Source of the DNA: Phycisphaeraceae bacterium
GTDB lineage: Bacteria > Planctomycetota > Phycisphaerae > Phycisphaerales > Phycisphaeraceae
DNA length: 64,000 bases
Reading direction: 5' to 3'
Assembly: GCA_029260615.1 (NCBI GenBank)
Contig: JAJDCX010000090.1
Location: 1 to 64,000, forward strand
Position 1 is the stretch's first letter. The number at the start of each line of letters is the position of its first letter. The notes beneath the pieces were generated by a model. The model searched no databases and was not told where the DNA came from. It worked only from the letters and a program-made list of their open reading frames with translations. The translations under genes were made by a program, and so were the position numbers. Below are positions 48,089 through 60,165 of the stretch, one piece after another.

Positions 48089-48869
48089 TCGCCTGTTTAA
48101 AGGGTTCGAGGTAGCCGTTGAAAGTACGGAGCATCCGCTTCATGTCGCGGTTGGTTTGGCCCAGCTCCCCGGTGAGCTTACCACCGAGCGATTTGATGTT
48201 GGGCTGGTCCATCGGGCCGAAACACCCGTAACAAGCACGCGAGCAGCCAGGACACAACGCTCCACAGCCGGCCTGCGTGATCGGGCCCAGGCAGGGCTCG
48301 CCCTTGGATACAAGGACGCACGGCAGCCCCCGACGTTTGCACTCCATGCACACGCTGTACGACGGGATGTTGGGTTTACGACCAGCCAACAACGCCGTGA
48401 TAACTTCTAACAACTGGTCGCCACTGATCGGGCAGCCACGCAGCTCAAAGTCCACAAACACATGCGCCGCAACCGGGGTCGAGGCCTCCAGCGTCTTGAG
48501 ATACTCTGGGCTTGGATAGACCAGGTTCGCATACTCCTTCACATCAGCCCAATTGCGCAACGACTGGATCCCCCCTGACGTCGCACACGCTCCGATCGCA
48601 ATCAGATACTTGCACTCCCGACGGACCTGATGCACCCGCTCCTCTTCCTCGGGCGTCGAGATGCTGCCCTCGATCAACCCAATGTCGTAAGGCGGCGGCA
48701 ACACACGGCGCCGCGCCTCCAGGAATAAAGCAATCTCCACCGCATTGGCGATATCAAGAAGTTCATCCTCAAGATTCAACAAGGTCAACTGACAACCGTC
48801 GCAGCTCGAAAACTTGTACACCGCTAGCTTGGGTTTGTCCGTCTGCACGGGGATGGTGATACCTGACAT
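48048..48869 (-). CDS. [NiFe] hydrogenase small subunit
   Basis: KLAVYKFSSCDGCQLTLLNLEDE, AIGACATSGGIQSLRN, VDFELRGCPISGDQL, multiple Cys motifs. Confidence 0.95.
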   Translation of the reverse strand: MSGITIPVQTDKPKLAVYKFSSCDGCQLTLLNLEDELLDIANAVEIALFLEARRRVLPPPYDIGLIEGSISTPEEEERVHQVRRECKYLIAIGACATSGGIQSLRNWADVKEYANLVYPSPEYLKTLEASTPVAAHVFVDFELRGCPISGDQLLEVITALLAGRKPNIPSYSVCMECKRRGLPCVLVSKGEPCLGPITQAGCGALCPGCSRACYGCFGPMDQPNIKSLGGKLTGELGQTNRDMKRMLRTFNGYLEPFKQASDEYERLEQQENQ

Positions 48870-48871
48870 GG

Positions 48872-49743
48872 TTAGATCTCCTTCCTTCCAAAGACGCCGT
48901 CGATCTCATCAAACGAAAAGACTGGGCCGTCCGTGCAGACAAACTCACGCCCGTACTGGCAATGACCGCATCGCCCGAATCCACAATTCATGTTGCGTTC
49001 CAGGCTGATGTACACATGCTCGGGCTTGACGTGCAGTTGAAGGAACTGCCAGGCCGCGACTCGGTTAAGGATCGGCGGCCCGCAGACCAGCACCACCGTC
49101 TTCTGTGCATCCACACGGATACGCTGCAGCAGATTGGTCACCACACCCACCGGGCCGACCCACCCGCCGGTCGCGTTATCAACCGTGACCAGCACCTGGA
49201 TAGACTCGTCCTCGGTCCACTGATCCAATTCCGGGGCAAAAACGCGATCGTCTGGAGAACGGCAACCGTACAACAACATCACCCGGCCAAATTCTTCGCG
49301 GTGACGCAGCAACGAATAAATCGCCGGCCGCATCGGTGCCAACCCGATCCCCCCCGCGACAATCACCACGTCCTGCCCCTTCATCGCTTCCAAAGGCCAC
49401 CCCCGACCAAAAGGCCCACGGATCCCAACCACACCCCCAACACCCAATCGCTGGATCGCCCGTGTCACCGAGCCGACTACCCGGATCGTGTGATCGATCG
49501 TGTCCGTTTCTTCCGGGTCACTGCTGATCGAGATCGCCGCTTCACCAACGCCCGGCACATACAGCATGTTGAACTGCCCCGGCAGGAACCGGTAGCTGTC
49601 TCGGTGGATCTCATCCACAAACCGCATCTTGAACGTCAACGTGTTGAAGTTCTCTTCGTTGATCGAAATGATCTCGGCGGCAACCGGGACCCAAGTATCC
49701 AGCCCGCAAACCGGGGCGGGACGTGTTTCTGTTAAGACTGAGG

Positions 49744-49747
<4 letters not shown>
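48872..49747 (-). CDS. hydrogenase FAD/NAD(P)-binding gamma subunit (HydG-type)
   Basis: YRFLPGQFNMLYVPGVGEAAISISS, GIRGPFGRGWPLEAMKGQDVVIVAGGIGLAPMRPAIYSLL, MNCGFGRCGHCQYGREFVC. Confidence 0.95.
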
Positions 49748-50934
<1,187 letters not shown>

Positions 50935-50956
50935 CACCGATTCCTTTCCGCTTGGA

Positions 50957-52027
50957 CTAACAGATCCTTGGCAACTGCTCCCCGTAGGGTTTTTGGATAA
51001 TCCGCCGCCCACCGATCAGTGTGTGTAACTCGCACAACCCATCCTCAATACCACCGACGTGCCCGATGATCCTTGCCCCTTTCCCCAACGGGTGATTACG
51101 CATCGCCTTGAGCGCCGCATCTGCTTCGTAAGGCCTGACCACCACAACCACCTTCCCCTCGTTGGCGACCTCCAGCGGATCAAGCCCCAGCATGTCCGCC
51201 GCGTGCTGCGCCTCGGGACGCACCGGGATTCGTGCCTCGTCCAACGTCACCCGCCAGCCGCTGTCATGTGCAAGGTCACAAGCAACCCCCGCTAACCCTG
51301 CCCGTGTAGCGTCCCGCATAAACAACACGCCCGGCACCCGCTTAAGCAACGCCCGGATCAACCCATTCAAAGGCGCCGCATCACTCCGCAAAACGCTTTG
51401 AACCCGTGGCATCTCACGCGCCAGCATCACCACCAACCCGTGCTCGCCGATCGGACCATTCACAATCAACACATCCCCGGGCTTAACATTCTGCGGCGTA
51501 AGCGTTCGATTCTTCGGGACACACGCCACCCCAGCGGTCGTGATATAAATCCCATCCGCTTGACCCCGACCAACCACCTTCGTGTCGCCGGTCACCACAG
51601 ACACGCCCGCCTCCTTACCCGCCGACGCGATCGAGTCGATCACCTGCGCCAGGTCTGACATCTCAAAACCCTCTGCCAGGATCAGGCTCAACGCAATCCC
51701 CATCGGGTCGCCGCCGCAAACCGCCAAATCGTTCACCGTCCCACACACCGCAAGCCGCCCGATATCCCCACCGGGAAATTTCCAAGGCTGCACGACATAA
51801 CTATCAATCGTCACCGCCAGCCGATCCGTCCCCGTCGCCGCAAGCGTCGCCGAATCCAGCAGCCCCCCCATCAGATCGTTACCCAGACGCGGCAGGATCA
51901 ACTCGTCCAGCAACTCGTCGGTTAACTGACCACCCCCGCCATGCGCCAAAGACACACGCCCGCGCGGCTTGCCGGCCTTCTTGGCGAGCCATCTTTTCGT
52001 ATCAATAGTCACGGTGGCCTGTGTCAT
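50957..52027 (-). CDS. hypE: hydrogenase expression/formation protein HypE
   Basis: VSLAHGGGGQLTDELLDELILPRLGN..., VTGDTKVVGRGQADGIYITTAG; C-terminal PRIC. Confidence 0.96.
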   Translation of the reverse strand: MTQATVTIDTKRWLAKKAGKPRGRVSLAHGGGGQLTDELLDELILPRLGNDLMGGLLDSATLAATGTDRLAVTIDSYVVQPWKFPGGDIGRLAVCGTVNDLAVCGGDPMGIALSLILAEGFEMSDLAQVIDSIASAGKEAGVSVVTGDTKVVGRGQADGIYITTAGVACVPKNRTLTPQNVKPGDVLIVNGPIGEHGLVVMLAREMPRVQSVLRSDAAPLNGLIRALLKRVPGVLFMRDATRAGLAGVACDLAHDSGWRVTLDEARIPVRPEAQHAADMLGLDPLEVANEGKVVVVVRPYEADAALKAMRNHPLGKGARIIGHVGGIEDGLCELHTLIGGRRIIQKPYGEQLPRIC

Positions 52028-53202
52028 GGCTTAATCTCCAATGCGGCATGCCTGCCCGCCCCAGGTTTACACTGAATTTCACCTTGATCAGTTAAAACAC
52101 GCCGATGCCGTGTGGGAACGCCGACCCGGTGATACTTAAACCACGCCTGACAAGTCCCCTCCGAACTCACCATGCAAGGCCCGATCGGATTCGTCGGCGT
52201 ACAACCCTTATCAAACAACACACACTCCGGCGGCGTCACCGCACCGGTAATCACCTCACCACACCGACAACCCTTAGGCTCACGGTCCTCCGGTTGCACC
52301 AGATTAAACCTCGCCTGCGCATCAAACTCCCGGTACACATCACGCAACACCAACCCACTACCCGGGATCGTCCCAAGTCCCCGCCACCGCACATCAGAAA
52401 CCTCAAACACCTTCTTCACCAGCGCCCTCGCCGACAGGTTGCCGTCTTCACTCACCGCCTGGGGGTACTGATTAATTAATTCTGTACGCCCCTCCCCAAC
52501 CATCTGAACCAAGTCCACCAGCGCCTCGGGGATCTGTTCATCCTCGAACCCCCCAACCACGCAGGGCAATCCGTATTCTTTGACGATCGGATCGAACTCA
52601 CGCCAACCCGTGATGACCGACACATGCCCCGGCAACAAAAACCCATCGACATGCACCTCACCACTATCCAATAACGCCGTCACCGCCGGCATCACCAGCT
52701 TATGACTAGCCAACACCGTAAAATTATCCAAACCCATCTGCTTAGCACGTTCAACCGCCGCCGCTGTCGCGGGGGTCGTCGTCTCAAACCCAACCGCGGC
52801 AAATACAACCTGCTTCCCCGGCAAATCCTGGGCAAGAAACACCGCGTCCATGCTGGAATAGATCACCCGGACATCCGCACCATCCCCCCGTGCCTTCTCT
52901 AGACTCCCCCGTGCGCCAGGAACCCGCAGCATGTCCCCGTAGGTGCAAACGATCACGTCGTGGTCAACCGCCAAAGCGATCAGCATGTCAATATCACTCT
53001 GCGCAGTCACACAGACCGGGCAACCCGGACCGCTCAGAAGATTAACGTTCTTAGGCAGCAAGCTCCGCAGACCGCTACGGAAAACACTCATCGTGTGCGT
53101 CCCGCAAACTTCCATAAACGCAACATCTCGGCCAACCTCCGACGCGAGTTGGTTGAGCCGTTTGAGCGAATTCAATCTGATTGTTGGATTACCAGGGTTC
53201 AT
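52024..53202 (-). CDS. hypD: hydrogenase formation protein HypD
   Basis: VAFMEVCGTHTMSVFRSGLRSLLPKNVNLLSGPGCPVCVT; GFETTTPATAAAV; CRCGEVITG. Confidence 0.96.
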   Translation of the reverse strand: MNPGNPTIRLNSLKRLNQLASEVGRDVAFMEVCGTHTMSVFRSGLRSLLPKNVNLLSGPGCPVCVTAQSDIDMLIALAVDHDVIVCTYGDMLRVPGARGSLEKARGDGADVRVIYSSMDAVFLAQDLPGKQVVFAAVGFETTTPATAAAVERAKQMGLDNFTVLASHKLVMPAVTALLDSGEVHVDGFLLPGHVSVITGWREFDPIVKEYGLPCVVGGFEDEQIPEALVDLVQMVGEGRTELINQYPQAVSEDGNLSARALVKKVFEVSDVRWRGLGTIPGSGLVLRDVYREFDAQARFNLVQPEDREPKGCRCGEVITGAVTPPECVLFDKGCTPTNPIGPCMVSSEGTCQAWFKYHRVGVPTRHRRVLTDQGEIQCKPGAGRHAALEIKP

Positions 53203-53431
53203 CGACGTCCTCCGGCAAGGGTTCAACCAGATCCTTAAGCACCGCCCACGTCGCCTCGGCCTGGTAGCGATCCAGCTTCTTAATCACGAACCCGGCATGA
53301 ACCAAAACCCAATCGCCGACCTTTGCCTCCGGCGCGAACAACGCCTGCACCGGAACCAGGTTGCCGTGCAAATCCGCCACGCCTTCGTCACCGTCACGCT
53401 CAACCAACTTCGCCGGGACTGCCAGACACAT
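53189..53431 (-). CDS. hypC: hydrogenase maturation chaperone HypC
   Basis: MCLAVPAKLVERDGDEGVADLHG...VGDWVLVHAGFVIKKLD. Confidence 0.95.
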   Translation of the reverse strand: MCLAVPAKLVERDGDEGVADLHGNLVPVQALFAPEAKVGDWVLVHAGFVIKKLDRYQAEATWAVLKDLVEPLPEDVDEPW

Positions 53432-55818
53432 CAGACACCCACCTTTCTATTCAGCCCCGCTTTCAGCCGTGCCGCAGCCACCGCCGCCTGACCAAACGCC
53501 AACCCGCCGTCGTTCCCAGGAACTATCCCGTGAACCAACACACGCAACCCAACCTCTGAAAGCCGCCCCACAAGACACTCCATTAGACGCTGGTTACAGA
53601 ACACCCCGCCAGACAGCACCGCAGTAGTAACACCCAGCCGCCTTGATGCACCTAACACCGAATCCGCCAACGCCCAAGCCAACTGGTCATGGAACAGCGC
53701 CGCCAGCGCTTCAACCGACACGCCCCCCGACCGGCCCGCAACAACCGCGCCGATCAAAGGCGAAAGATCAATCACACCCGGCTCGCCCGAGACAACATGA
53801 AACAACGGACCACGGCTCACCGGCGTTTCACACCGATACGCCGCCGTCTCCACACGCATCGCCGCCTGCGCCTCGTAGGCATTACCCGTTGACAACCCAA
53901 GCAACGCCGCCACCCCGTCAAAGTACCGCCCCGCAGCACTACTGGATACACAGTTCACCTCCCCCACGAGCATCCCAGCAAGCATCCGCCGCTCGTCAGG
54001 ATCTTTCACCAGCGCAACCGCAGCCGGATGCTCCGCAAAGTCGTCACCATAAACCTGATACAACAGCGCCAACCCACAACGCCGGGTATCCTGCGCCGCC
54101 GCATCACCACCCGCCAAGCTGATCGGCCTCAGATGCGCCAACCGCTTAAACGAAGTCAGATCAGCCAACAACAACTCGCCACCCCAACTCGTGCCATCGC
54201 TCCCATACCCCACCCCGTCACACACCACCGCCAACACAGGCCCTGCCTCGCCGTGTTCCGCCATCACCGACGCGGCGTGCGCGTGATGGTGCTGCACACC
54301 GATCAAGGGGACATCCAACTTCTTTGCCAGCGACTTGGCATACACAGTCCCCAAGTACCTCGGGTGCAGGTCGTGTGCGATCCACGCCGGGCGAACATCA
54401 AACAAACCCATCATGTCACCGATCGTTTCTCCAAAATGCTCGAACACCGGCGTGTAACTCAAATCACCCAGATGTTGGCTCAACACCGCCCCACCATCAC
54501 GAACCAGCGCCACCGTATTTTTCAATTCCCCGCCAACACACAGCCCCGGCACGTCCCCACCAACCGCCAGCCCCAACGCCCCCGGCACAAACCCCCGCGC
54601 CCGTCGCAAAGGCAACGGGTCAGCCCCGCCCATATCTAAATAAACCGAATCATCGACACGACGGCGGATCGGCCGATCGTGCCAAAGGATCGCGTCACAC
54701 AAACCACTTAACCTCGACAACGCCTCATCATTATCAATCGTCAACGGCTCACCCGACGGGTTCGCACTGGTCATCACCAGGGCATCGATACCCGGCCCTA
54801 ACCCTGCAAACAACAAATGATGGATCGGCGTGTAAGGGAGCATCACACCCAGACGGTGACTGTCCGGCGCGACAGACGCCACCACCACAGCACCGCAACG
54901 ACGCTCCGCCAACACGATCGGTGCCGCACCCGAACGCATCAACGCCTGGGCCTTGCGACCAAGTTTCACAAACCCCCTCACCACACGGATCGACTGACAC
55001 ATCAAAGCGAACGGCTTACCATCCCTCTGCTTGCTCTGCCGAAGGCGTGACACCGCCCGCTCATCATCCGCACGCACCGCCAGATGAAATCCGCCAAGAC
55101 CTTTGATCGCGACAATCTTCCCACTTGCCAGCAACGCCGCGCACACCTCAATCGGATCACCCGTCAACGGCACACCTTGAGCATCCACCAACCCGACCCT
55201 AGGCCCACAATCGTGACAAGCGATCGGCTGCGCGTGATAACGCCTATCAGACGGGTCTGTATATTCCTCACCACAACTCGCGCACAACTCAAACCCGCGC
55301 ATCGTCGTGTGGGGCCGGTCATAAGGCACCTCATCGATGATCGTGTAACGCGGACCGCAATCGGTGCAGTTAATCAACCCATACCCGTGCCGCCGGTCAC
55401 CCCGGTCGACCAACTCTTTTAAGCAAGCCCCACACACCGCCGAGTCCACCGTCACCCCAGCCCGCGCCGAGTCGCTTGCCCGTTCTTCCGACGCCGGGTC
55501 TTTGTTCTCACATATCTGAAATAAAGGCGCTCCCGACTCCGCCCCCGCCACAGATGGGAGTTCTTCGACCAGGACTTGGTCTATAAGTGCCAGGGGCGGC
55601 CGCTCGGAATCAAGGGCCCGTGAAAACCGCTTAAGTTGAGCAGCCGACCCCTGGGCTTCAACGGTAACGCCCCGGGCATCATTAAGGACATATCCACCGA
55701 TCTCAAACCGCCGCGCCAGCCTGTATACGAATGGCCGATACCCCACACCCTGAACCTGTCCAAGGATGCGCCAGCGTCGGCGAAGACTTCTCGAGCTCGA
55801 CTCAGCGGTGGGGCACAA
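53431..55818 (-). CDS. hypF: carbamoyltransferase HypF
   Basis: Acylphosphatase RRRWRILGQVQGVGYRPFVYRLA; zinc fingers CGACLKEL...CTDCGPRYTI; GVQHHHAHAASVMAEHG. Confidence 0.96.
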   Translation of the reverse strand: MCPTAESSSRSLRRRWRILGQVQGVGYRPFVYRLARRFEIGGYVLNDARGVTVEAQGSAAQLKRFSRALDSERPPLALIDQVLVEELPSVAGAESGAPLFQICENKDPASEERASDSARAGVTVDSAVCGACLKELVDRGDRRHGYGLINCTDCGPRYTIIDEVPYDRPHTTMRGFELCASCGEEYTDPSDRRYHAQPIACHDCGPRVGLVDAQGVPLTGDPIEVCAALLASGKIVAIKGLGGFHLAVRADDERAVSRLRQSKQRDGKPFALMCQSIRVVRGFVKLGRKAQALMRSGAAPIVLAERRCGAVVVASVAPDSHRLGVMLPYTPIHHLLFAGLGPGIDALVMTSANPSGEPLTIDNDEALSRLSGLCDAILWHDRPIRRRVDDSVYLDMGGADPLPLRRARGFVPGALGLAVGGDVPGLCVGGELKNTVALVRDGGAVLSQHLGDLSYTPVFEHFGETIGDMMGLFDVRPAWIAHDLHPRYLGTVYAKSLAKKLDVPLIGVQHHHAHAASVMAEHGEAGPVLAVVCDGVGYGSDGTSWGGELLLADLTSFKRLAHLRPISLAGGDAAAQDTRRCGLALLYQVYGDDFAEHPAAVALVKDPDERRMLAGMLVGEVNCVSSSAAGRYFDGVAALLGLSTGNAYEAQAAMRVETAAYRCETPVSRGPLFHVVSGEPGVIDLSPLIGAVVAGRSGGVSVEALAALFHDQLAWALADSVLGASRRLGVTTAVLSGGVFCNQRLMECLVGRLSEVGLRVLVHGIVPGNDGGLAFGQAAVAAARLKAGLNRKVGV

Positions 55819-55928
55819 GCCGCACCCCCATTCACGGGCCCTAAGGCAGTTAAACCAGTCACTTATCTAAAGTGTAGAGATTCAATAAGATGTGTCAAGA
55901 CCTATATATCTTTTAATTGCGCCCCACG

Positions 55929-55965
55929 AAAAAAAACCCCGCAGAACGGTCTGCGGGGCAAAAAA
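55929..55965 (-). terminator. rho-independent terminator downstream of dnaK
   Basis: CCCCGCAGA-ACGG-TCTGCGGGG flanked by A tracts (T tract on minus strand). Confidence 0.9.
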
Positions 55966-55995
55966 TGTCTTTAATTCAGGTCAAATACAGAAAGG

Positions 55996-57900
55996 CTATT
56001 CCTTCACCTCGTACTCGGCATCAATCACATCGTCGTTGGCCGAATCGGAACCGGCCGTCGCATCCGACCCGCTTGCAGCGTCCCCGCCGCCCGACTCGGC
56101 AGCAGCCGCTTCGTAAACAGCCTTGCCCAACTCCTGGGCCTGCTTGTTCAACTCTTCCAACGCAGCCGTGATCGCCGCAGCGTCGTCCGCCTTGAGCTTG
56201 TCTTCCACGCTGCTGACCGCCGACTCGATGTTCCCTCGGACCTCCGGGCTCACCTTGTCCCCGTGCTCCTCGAGCTGCTTACGGGTCTGGTAAACCGCGT
56301 TGTCCGCGGTGTTTTTCGCATCCACCAACTCCCGGCGCTTGCGGTCGTCATCCTCGTGGGCCTCGGCATCCTTCTTCATCTGGTCGATTTCAGCATCCGA
56401 CAAACCCGACGAGCCCTTGATCTCAATGTTCTGGCTCTTATTCGTCGCCTTGTCCGTCGCCGTCACGCTGAGGATACCGTTGGCGTCGATATTAAACTCC
56501 ACCTCGATCTGCGGCAGCCCACGCGGTGCCGGGGGAATGTCCGCCAGGTTAAATCGGCCAAGCGTCCGGTTGTCCGAGGCAAAATCACGCTCCCCCTGCA
56601 GCACATGGATCGTCACCTCGGTCTGGTTGTCGCTGGCTGTGGAGAAGGTCTCCTTCTTGCTCGTCGGGATCGTCGTGTTCTTCTCAATGAGCTTGGTGTT
56701 CACCCCGCCCATCGTCTCGATACCCAGGCTCAACGGCGTAACATCCAGCAAAAGGATGTCCTTCACATCACCCTGCAACACCGCACCCTGGATCGCCGCA
56801 CCGATAGCGACGACCTCGTCGGGGTTGATGCTCTTGTTGGGCTCTTTGCCGAAGACTTCCTTAGCGATCTCCTGCACCTTGGGCATGCGGGTAGACCCAC
56901 CCACGAGAACGACTTCCTTAATGTCCGACGCCGAGAGCTTGGCATCCTTAAGCGCCTGCTTAACCGGCCCAGTAATCCGATCAAACAAGTCACTACTGAC
57001 CTGCTCGAACTTAGCCCGGGTGATCGCGATCTGCAGGTGCTTAGGCCCTTCCTGCGTTGCCGTGATGAACGGCAGATTCACCGTCGTCTCCTGCGCAGAA
57101 CTCAGCTCCTGCTTGGCCTTCTCCGCAGCTTCCTTCAGACGCTGCAACGCCATCGCGTCCTGACGCAGGTCGATACCCTCGATCTTCTTAAACTCGTCAG
57201 CCAGGTAATCGATCAGGCACTGGTCCCAGTCGTCACCTCCGAGGTGTCCGTCGCCATTGGATGACAACACCTCGAACACGCCGTCCCCGATATCCAGGAT
57301 CGAGACATCAAACGTCCCGCCGCCTAAGTCGAAGACGACGATTTTTTCATTGGCTTTCTTATCGAGCCCATACGCCAGCGCCGCGGCCGTCGGCTCATTG
57401 ATGATCCGCTCAACCTTCAGCCCCGCGATCTCCCCAGCCTCCTTGGTCGCGGTCCGCTGTGCGTCGTTGAAGTAGGCCGGAACCGTGATGACCGCCCGAT
57501 CGACCGCCTCTCCGAGGTAGTCCTCAGCCGTCTTCTTAAGATCGCCCAGGGTCATCGCACTGACTTCCTGCGGCGTGTAGTCCTTGTCCCGGACGTTGAC
57601 CTTCACCAACTCGTCCGCCCCCCCAACCACGCCGTAGGGAACTAATTTTTCTTCAGACTGCACTTCGTTGTGCTGCCGACCCATAAAACGCTTGACCGAG
57701 AAGATCGTGTTCTTGGGATTCGTCACCTGCTGATGCTTCGCCGGCTGCCCAACCAGACGCTCGCCCTTGTCGGTAAAAGCGACAATAGAAGGGGTCACGC
57801 GGTTGCCCGAACTGTTGATCAGCACCTTGGGCTGACCGGCTTCCATGACGGCGACGACGGAGTTAGTCGTGCCCAGATCGATGCCGATGATTTTGGACAT
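55996..57900 (-). CDS. dnaK: molecular chaperone DnaK (Hsp70)
   Basis: [80 protein letters not shown]. Confidence 0.99.
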   Translation of the reverse strand: MSKIIGIDLGTTNSVVAVMEAGQPKVLINSSGNRVTPSIVAFTDKGERLVGQPAKHQQVTNPKNTIFSVKRFMGRQHNEVQSEEKLVPYGVVGGADELVKVNVRDKDYTPQEVSAMTLGDLKKTAEDYLGEAVDRAVITVPAYFNDAQRTATKEAGEIAGLKVERIINEPTAAALAYGLDKKANEKIVVFDLGGGTFDVSILDIGDGVFEVLSSNGDGHLGGDDWDQCLIDYLADEFKKIEGIDLRQDAMALQRLKEAAEKAKQELSSAQETTVNLPFITATQEGPKHLQIAITRAKFEQVSSDLFDRITGPVKQALKDAKLSASDIKEVVLVGGSTRMPKVQEIAKEVFGKEPNKSINPDEVVAIGAAIQGAVLQGDVKDILLLDVTPLSLGIETMGGVNTKLIEKNTTIPTSKKETFSTASDNQTEVTIHVLQGERDFASDNRTLGRFNLADIPPAPRGLPQIEVEFNIDANGILSVTATDKATNKSQNIEIKGSSGLSDAEIDQMKKDAEAHEDDDRKRRELVDAKNTADNAVYQTRKQLEEHGDKVSPEVRGNIESAVSSVEDKLKADDAAAITAALEELNKQAQELGKAVYEAAAAESGGGDAASGSDATAGSDSANDDVIDAEYEVKE

Positions 57901-58411
57901 GATATTGACCTCGCTTTAATTCGGATACTGTATCTATTGCTTTTTCAAGCGGTTATTACAGACGACGCGGGGCCGAGCCTACTAAATAAGGCCCATTGAG
58001 CCGGCGCACCATCTTACTACACCCCTCTTATTCGCAAACCCGGTGCCACCCTATCACCCCCCTATCGGGCTTGGATACGCCCTGACGCGAGCAGCGTCTG
58101 CCAGTGTGCCGCGACAGCCAAATCCCACTGCCAAATTGGCAATCCATCCAACCCTCAACCCACCGGATAGCCTCCGCCGAGGTCACCCAAGAGCCCGATT
58201 TGAGACCGATTTAGCAGGCAAAAAGCCGTCGATTTGGGCCCTCGACCCATGAAAATAAGGGAAAACTTACCCACAAATTGAAATCCGGGCTTGAAAAGTA
58301 CAGGAAATAGCGTACAAAACGCGATATTCCGTTCTACCCCGCAGGGGTGAAAGTAACATCGGGTTGGCTCCATTCACGGATGAAGCAACCCCAAACCGCT
58401 AGGAGAGCAAC

Positions 58412-58750
58412 ATGGCTAAGAAGAAAACCACCCGTAAGAAAGCACCCGCCGTCAAGAAGGCTCCAACCAAGAGCGAGGTCTTCAGCACCATCGCTACGAA
58501 GACCGAACTCGCCAAGCGCGACGTCGCCGCTGTCTTCGAAGAGCTTCAGCCCATCATCAAGAAGAGCCTCCGCGCCAACGGCATGTTCACCATGCCTGGC
58601 CTCTGCAAGATGGTCGTCAAAAAGAAGCCAGCCACCAAGGCACGCAAGGGCATCAACCCCTTCACCGGCGAAGAGATGATGTTCAAAGCAAAGCCCGCCA
58701 GCAAGACCGTCCGCGTCAGGGCACTCAAGAACCTCAAGGAAATGGTCTAA
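58412..58750 (+). CDS. HU-family DNA-binding protein with Lys-rich N-terminal tail
   Basis: AKKKTTRKKAPAVKKAPTK tail, then LAKRDVAAVFEELQPIIKKSL...GKMVVKKKP-type HU/IHF fold sequence (GINPFTGEEMMFKAKPASKTVRVR). Confidence 0.85.
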   Translation: MAKKKTTRKKAPAVKKAPTKSEVFSTIATKTELAKRDVAAVFEELQPIIKKSLRANGMFTMPGLCKMVVKKKPATKARKGINPFTGEEMMFKAKPASKTVRVRALKNLKEMV

Positions 58751-58814
58751 TCAACCAAACCCCGGTGTGCGTCGCAAACACGACCCGCACCACGGTTTTA
58801 CCTTGATTACAACG

Positions 58815-58851
58815 AACCCCCGGCACGCTCCGATGCCGGGGGTTCTCTTTT
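58815..58851 (+). terminator. rho-independent terminator downstream of HU-like gene
   Basis: AACCCCCGGCA-loop-TGCCGGGGGTT followed by CTCTTTT. Confidence 0.88.
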
Positions 58852-58908
58852 GCGCACTACCAAGCTCTGATATCATCCGCTAATACCCCCGCCCCGGAGA
58901 CTCGACGC

Positions 58909-60165
58909 TTGCCACCCACTCACAACAACTCCTCGACCCAAGAAATCATCGCCCGCCACGACCGCGCGATGTCCATCAACTACGGACGATACCCCGTTGC
59001 CATGGTGCGCGGTGATGGCTCGACCCTCTACGACGCCGACGGCAAACAATACCTCGACCTCTTCGCGGGCTTCGGCGCATGCGTGCTTGGTCATTGCCAC
59101 CCCGACCTCACCAACGCCGTCAACGAACAGGCCCATAAACTCTGGCACGTCGGCAACCTCTTCCACACCGACCCCCAGACACGCGCCGCTGAAGCCATCA
59201 GCAAGTTCGGCTTCCAAGGACGCAGCTTCTTCTGCCACAGCGGAGCAGACGCCAACGTCGCCGCACTCAAACTCGCACGACTCCACGGCCAGAAAAACAA
59301 AGGCAAAGCCTCCGCCGGCCGTTACAAAGTCATCTCCACACTCGGCAGCTTCCACGGCAGAGCCTTCGGCGCCATGGAAGCCACCGGCCAACCCGCCGTC
59401 TACGAAGGCTTCGGACCCCTGGGGCCCGGCCACGTCCACGTCCCATTCAACGACCTATCCGCCATCGAATCCGCCATCGACGATGAAACCGTCGCCGTCC
59501 TCGTCGAACCCATCCAGGGCGAAGGCGGCGTCAACGTCCCCGACGACGCCTACCTCGCCGACCTCCGCAAACTCTGCGACGACCGCGACCTTGTACTCAT
59601 CTTCGACGAGGTCTGGACCGGCGTCGGACACACCGGCGAATACTTCGGCCACCAGCACTGGAACGTCACCCCCGACGTCATGACACTCGCCAAAGGCGTC
59701 GGTGGCGGCCTACCCGTCGGCGTCACGCATCTTAGCCCTGAGTTCGCCGAACTCTTCGACTGGCGCACCCACGGCCACGCCGTCCACGCCACCACCCTCG
59801 GCGGAAACTGCCTGTCCATGGCCGTCACCGCCACCATCTTCGACGTCCTGCACCGCGACCAACTCGTCACACGCGCCAAAACCCTCGGCTACAAAATCAC
59901 CGACCGCCTCAACGCATTCGCCAAAGACCACCCGATCATTAAGGCCGTCCGGGGCAAGGGCCTCTACCTGGGTATCGAGTTAGACCTCGACGCCTCCCCC
60001 AGCCAATTCAAAACCGGCGGCGACGTCGTCAAAGCATGCATGGAACGCGGGGCCCTGTTTAATGCCGTCCAAGGCAAAGTCCTACGCATCGCACCGGCGC
60101 TCACCATCGAGCAGGACCAATTAGATAGGGGCCTGGATATCCTCGAGGACGTCTTAAACGGATGA
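58909..60165 (+). CDS. class III aminotransferase (acetylornithine/aspartate aminotransferase family)
   Basis: TTG start; VLIFDEVWTGVGHTGEYFGHQHWNVTPDVMTLAKGVGGGLPVG; HATTLGGNCLSMA. Confidence 0.88.
   Translation: MPPTHNNSSTQEIIARHDRAMSINYGRYPVAMVRGDGSTLYDADGKQYLDLFAGFGACVLGHCHPDLTNAVNEQAHKLWHVGNLFHTDPQTRAAEAISKFGFQGRSFFCHSGADANVAALKLARLHGQKNKGKASAGRYKVISTLGSFHGRAFGAMEATGQPAVYEGFGPLGPGHVHVPFNDLSAIESAIDDETVAVLVEPIQGEGGVNVPDDAYLADLRKLCDDRDLVLIFDEVWTGVGHTGEYFGHQHWNVTPDVMTLAKGVGGGLPVGVTHLSPEFAELFDWRTHGHAVHATTLGGNCLSMAVTATIFDVLHRDQLVTRAKTLGYKITDRLNAFAKDHPIIKAVRGKGLYLGIELDLDASPSQFKTGGDVVKACMERGALFNAVQGKVLRIAPALTIEQDQLDRGLDILEDVLNG

Noticed and set aside
54324-55106. 260-aa plus-strand ORF within hypF
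   Set aside because: Antisense to unambiguous HypF motifs; composition HP-rich and unstructured.
56263-57264. Long plus-strand ORFs (333 and 287 aa) antisense to dnaK
   Set aside because: Antisense artefact of biased codon usage in a highly conserved gene; no domain sense in the translation.
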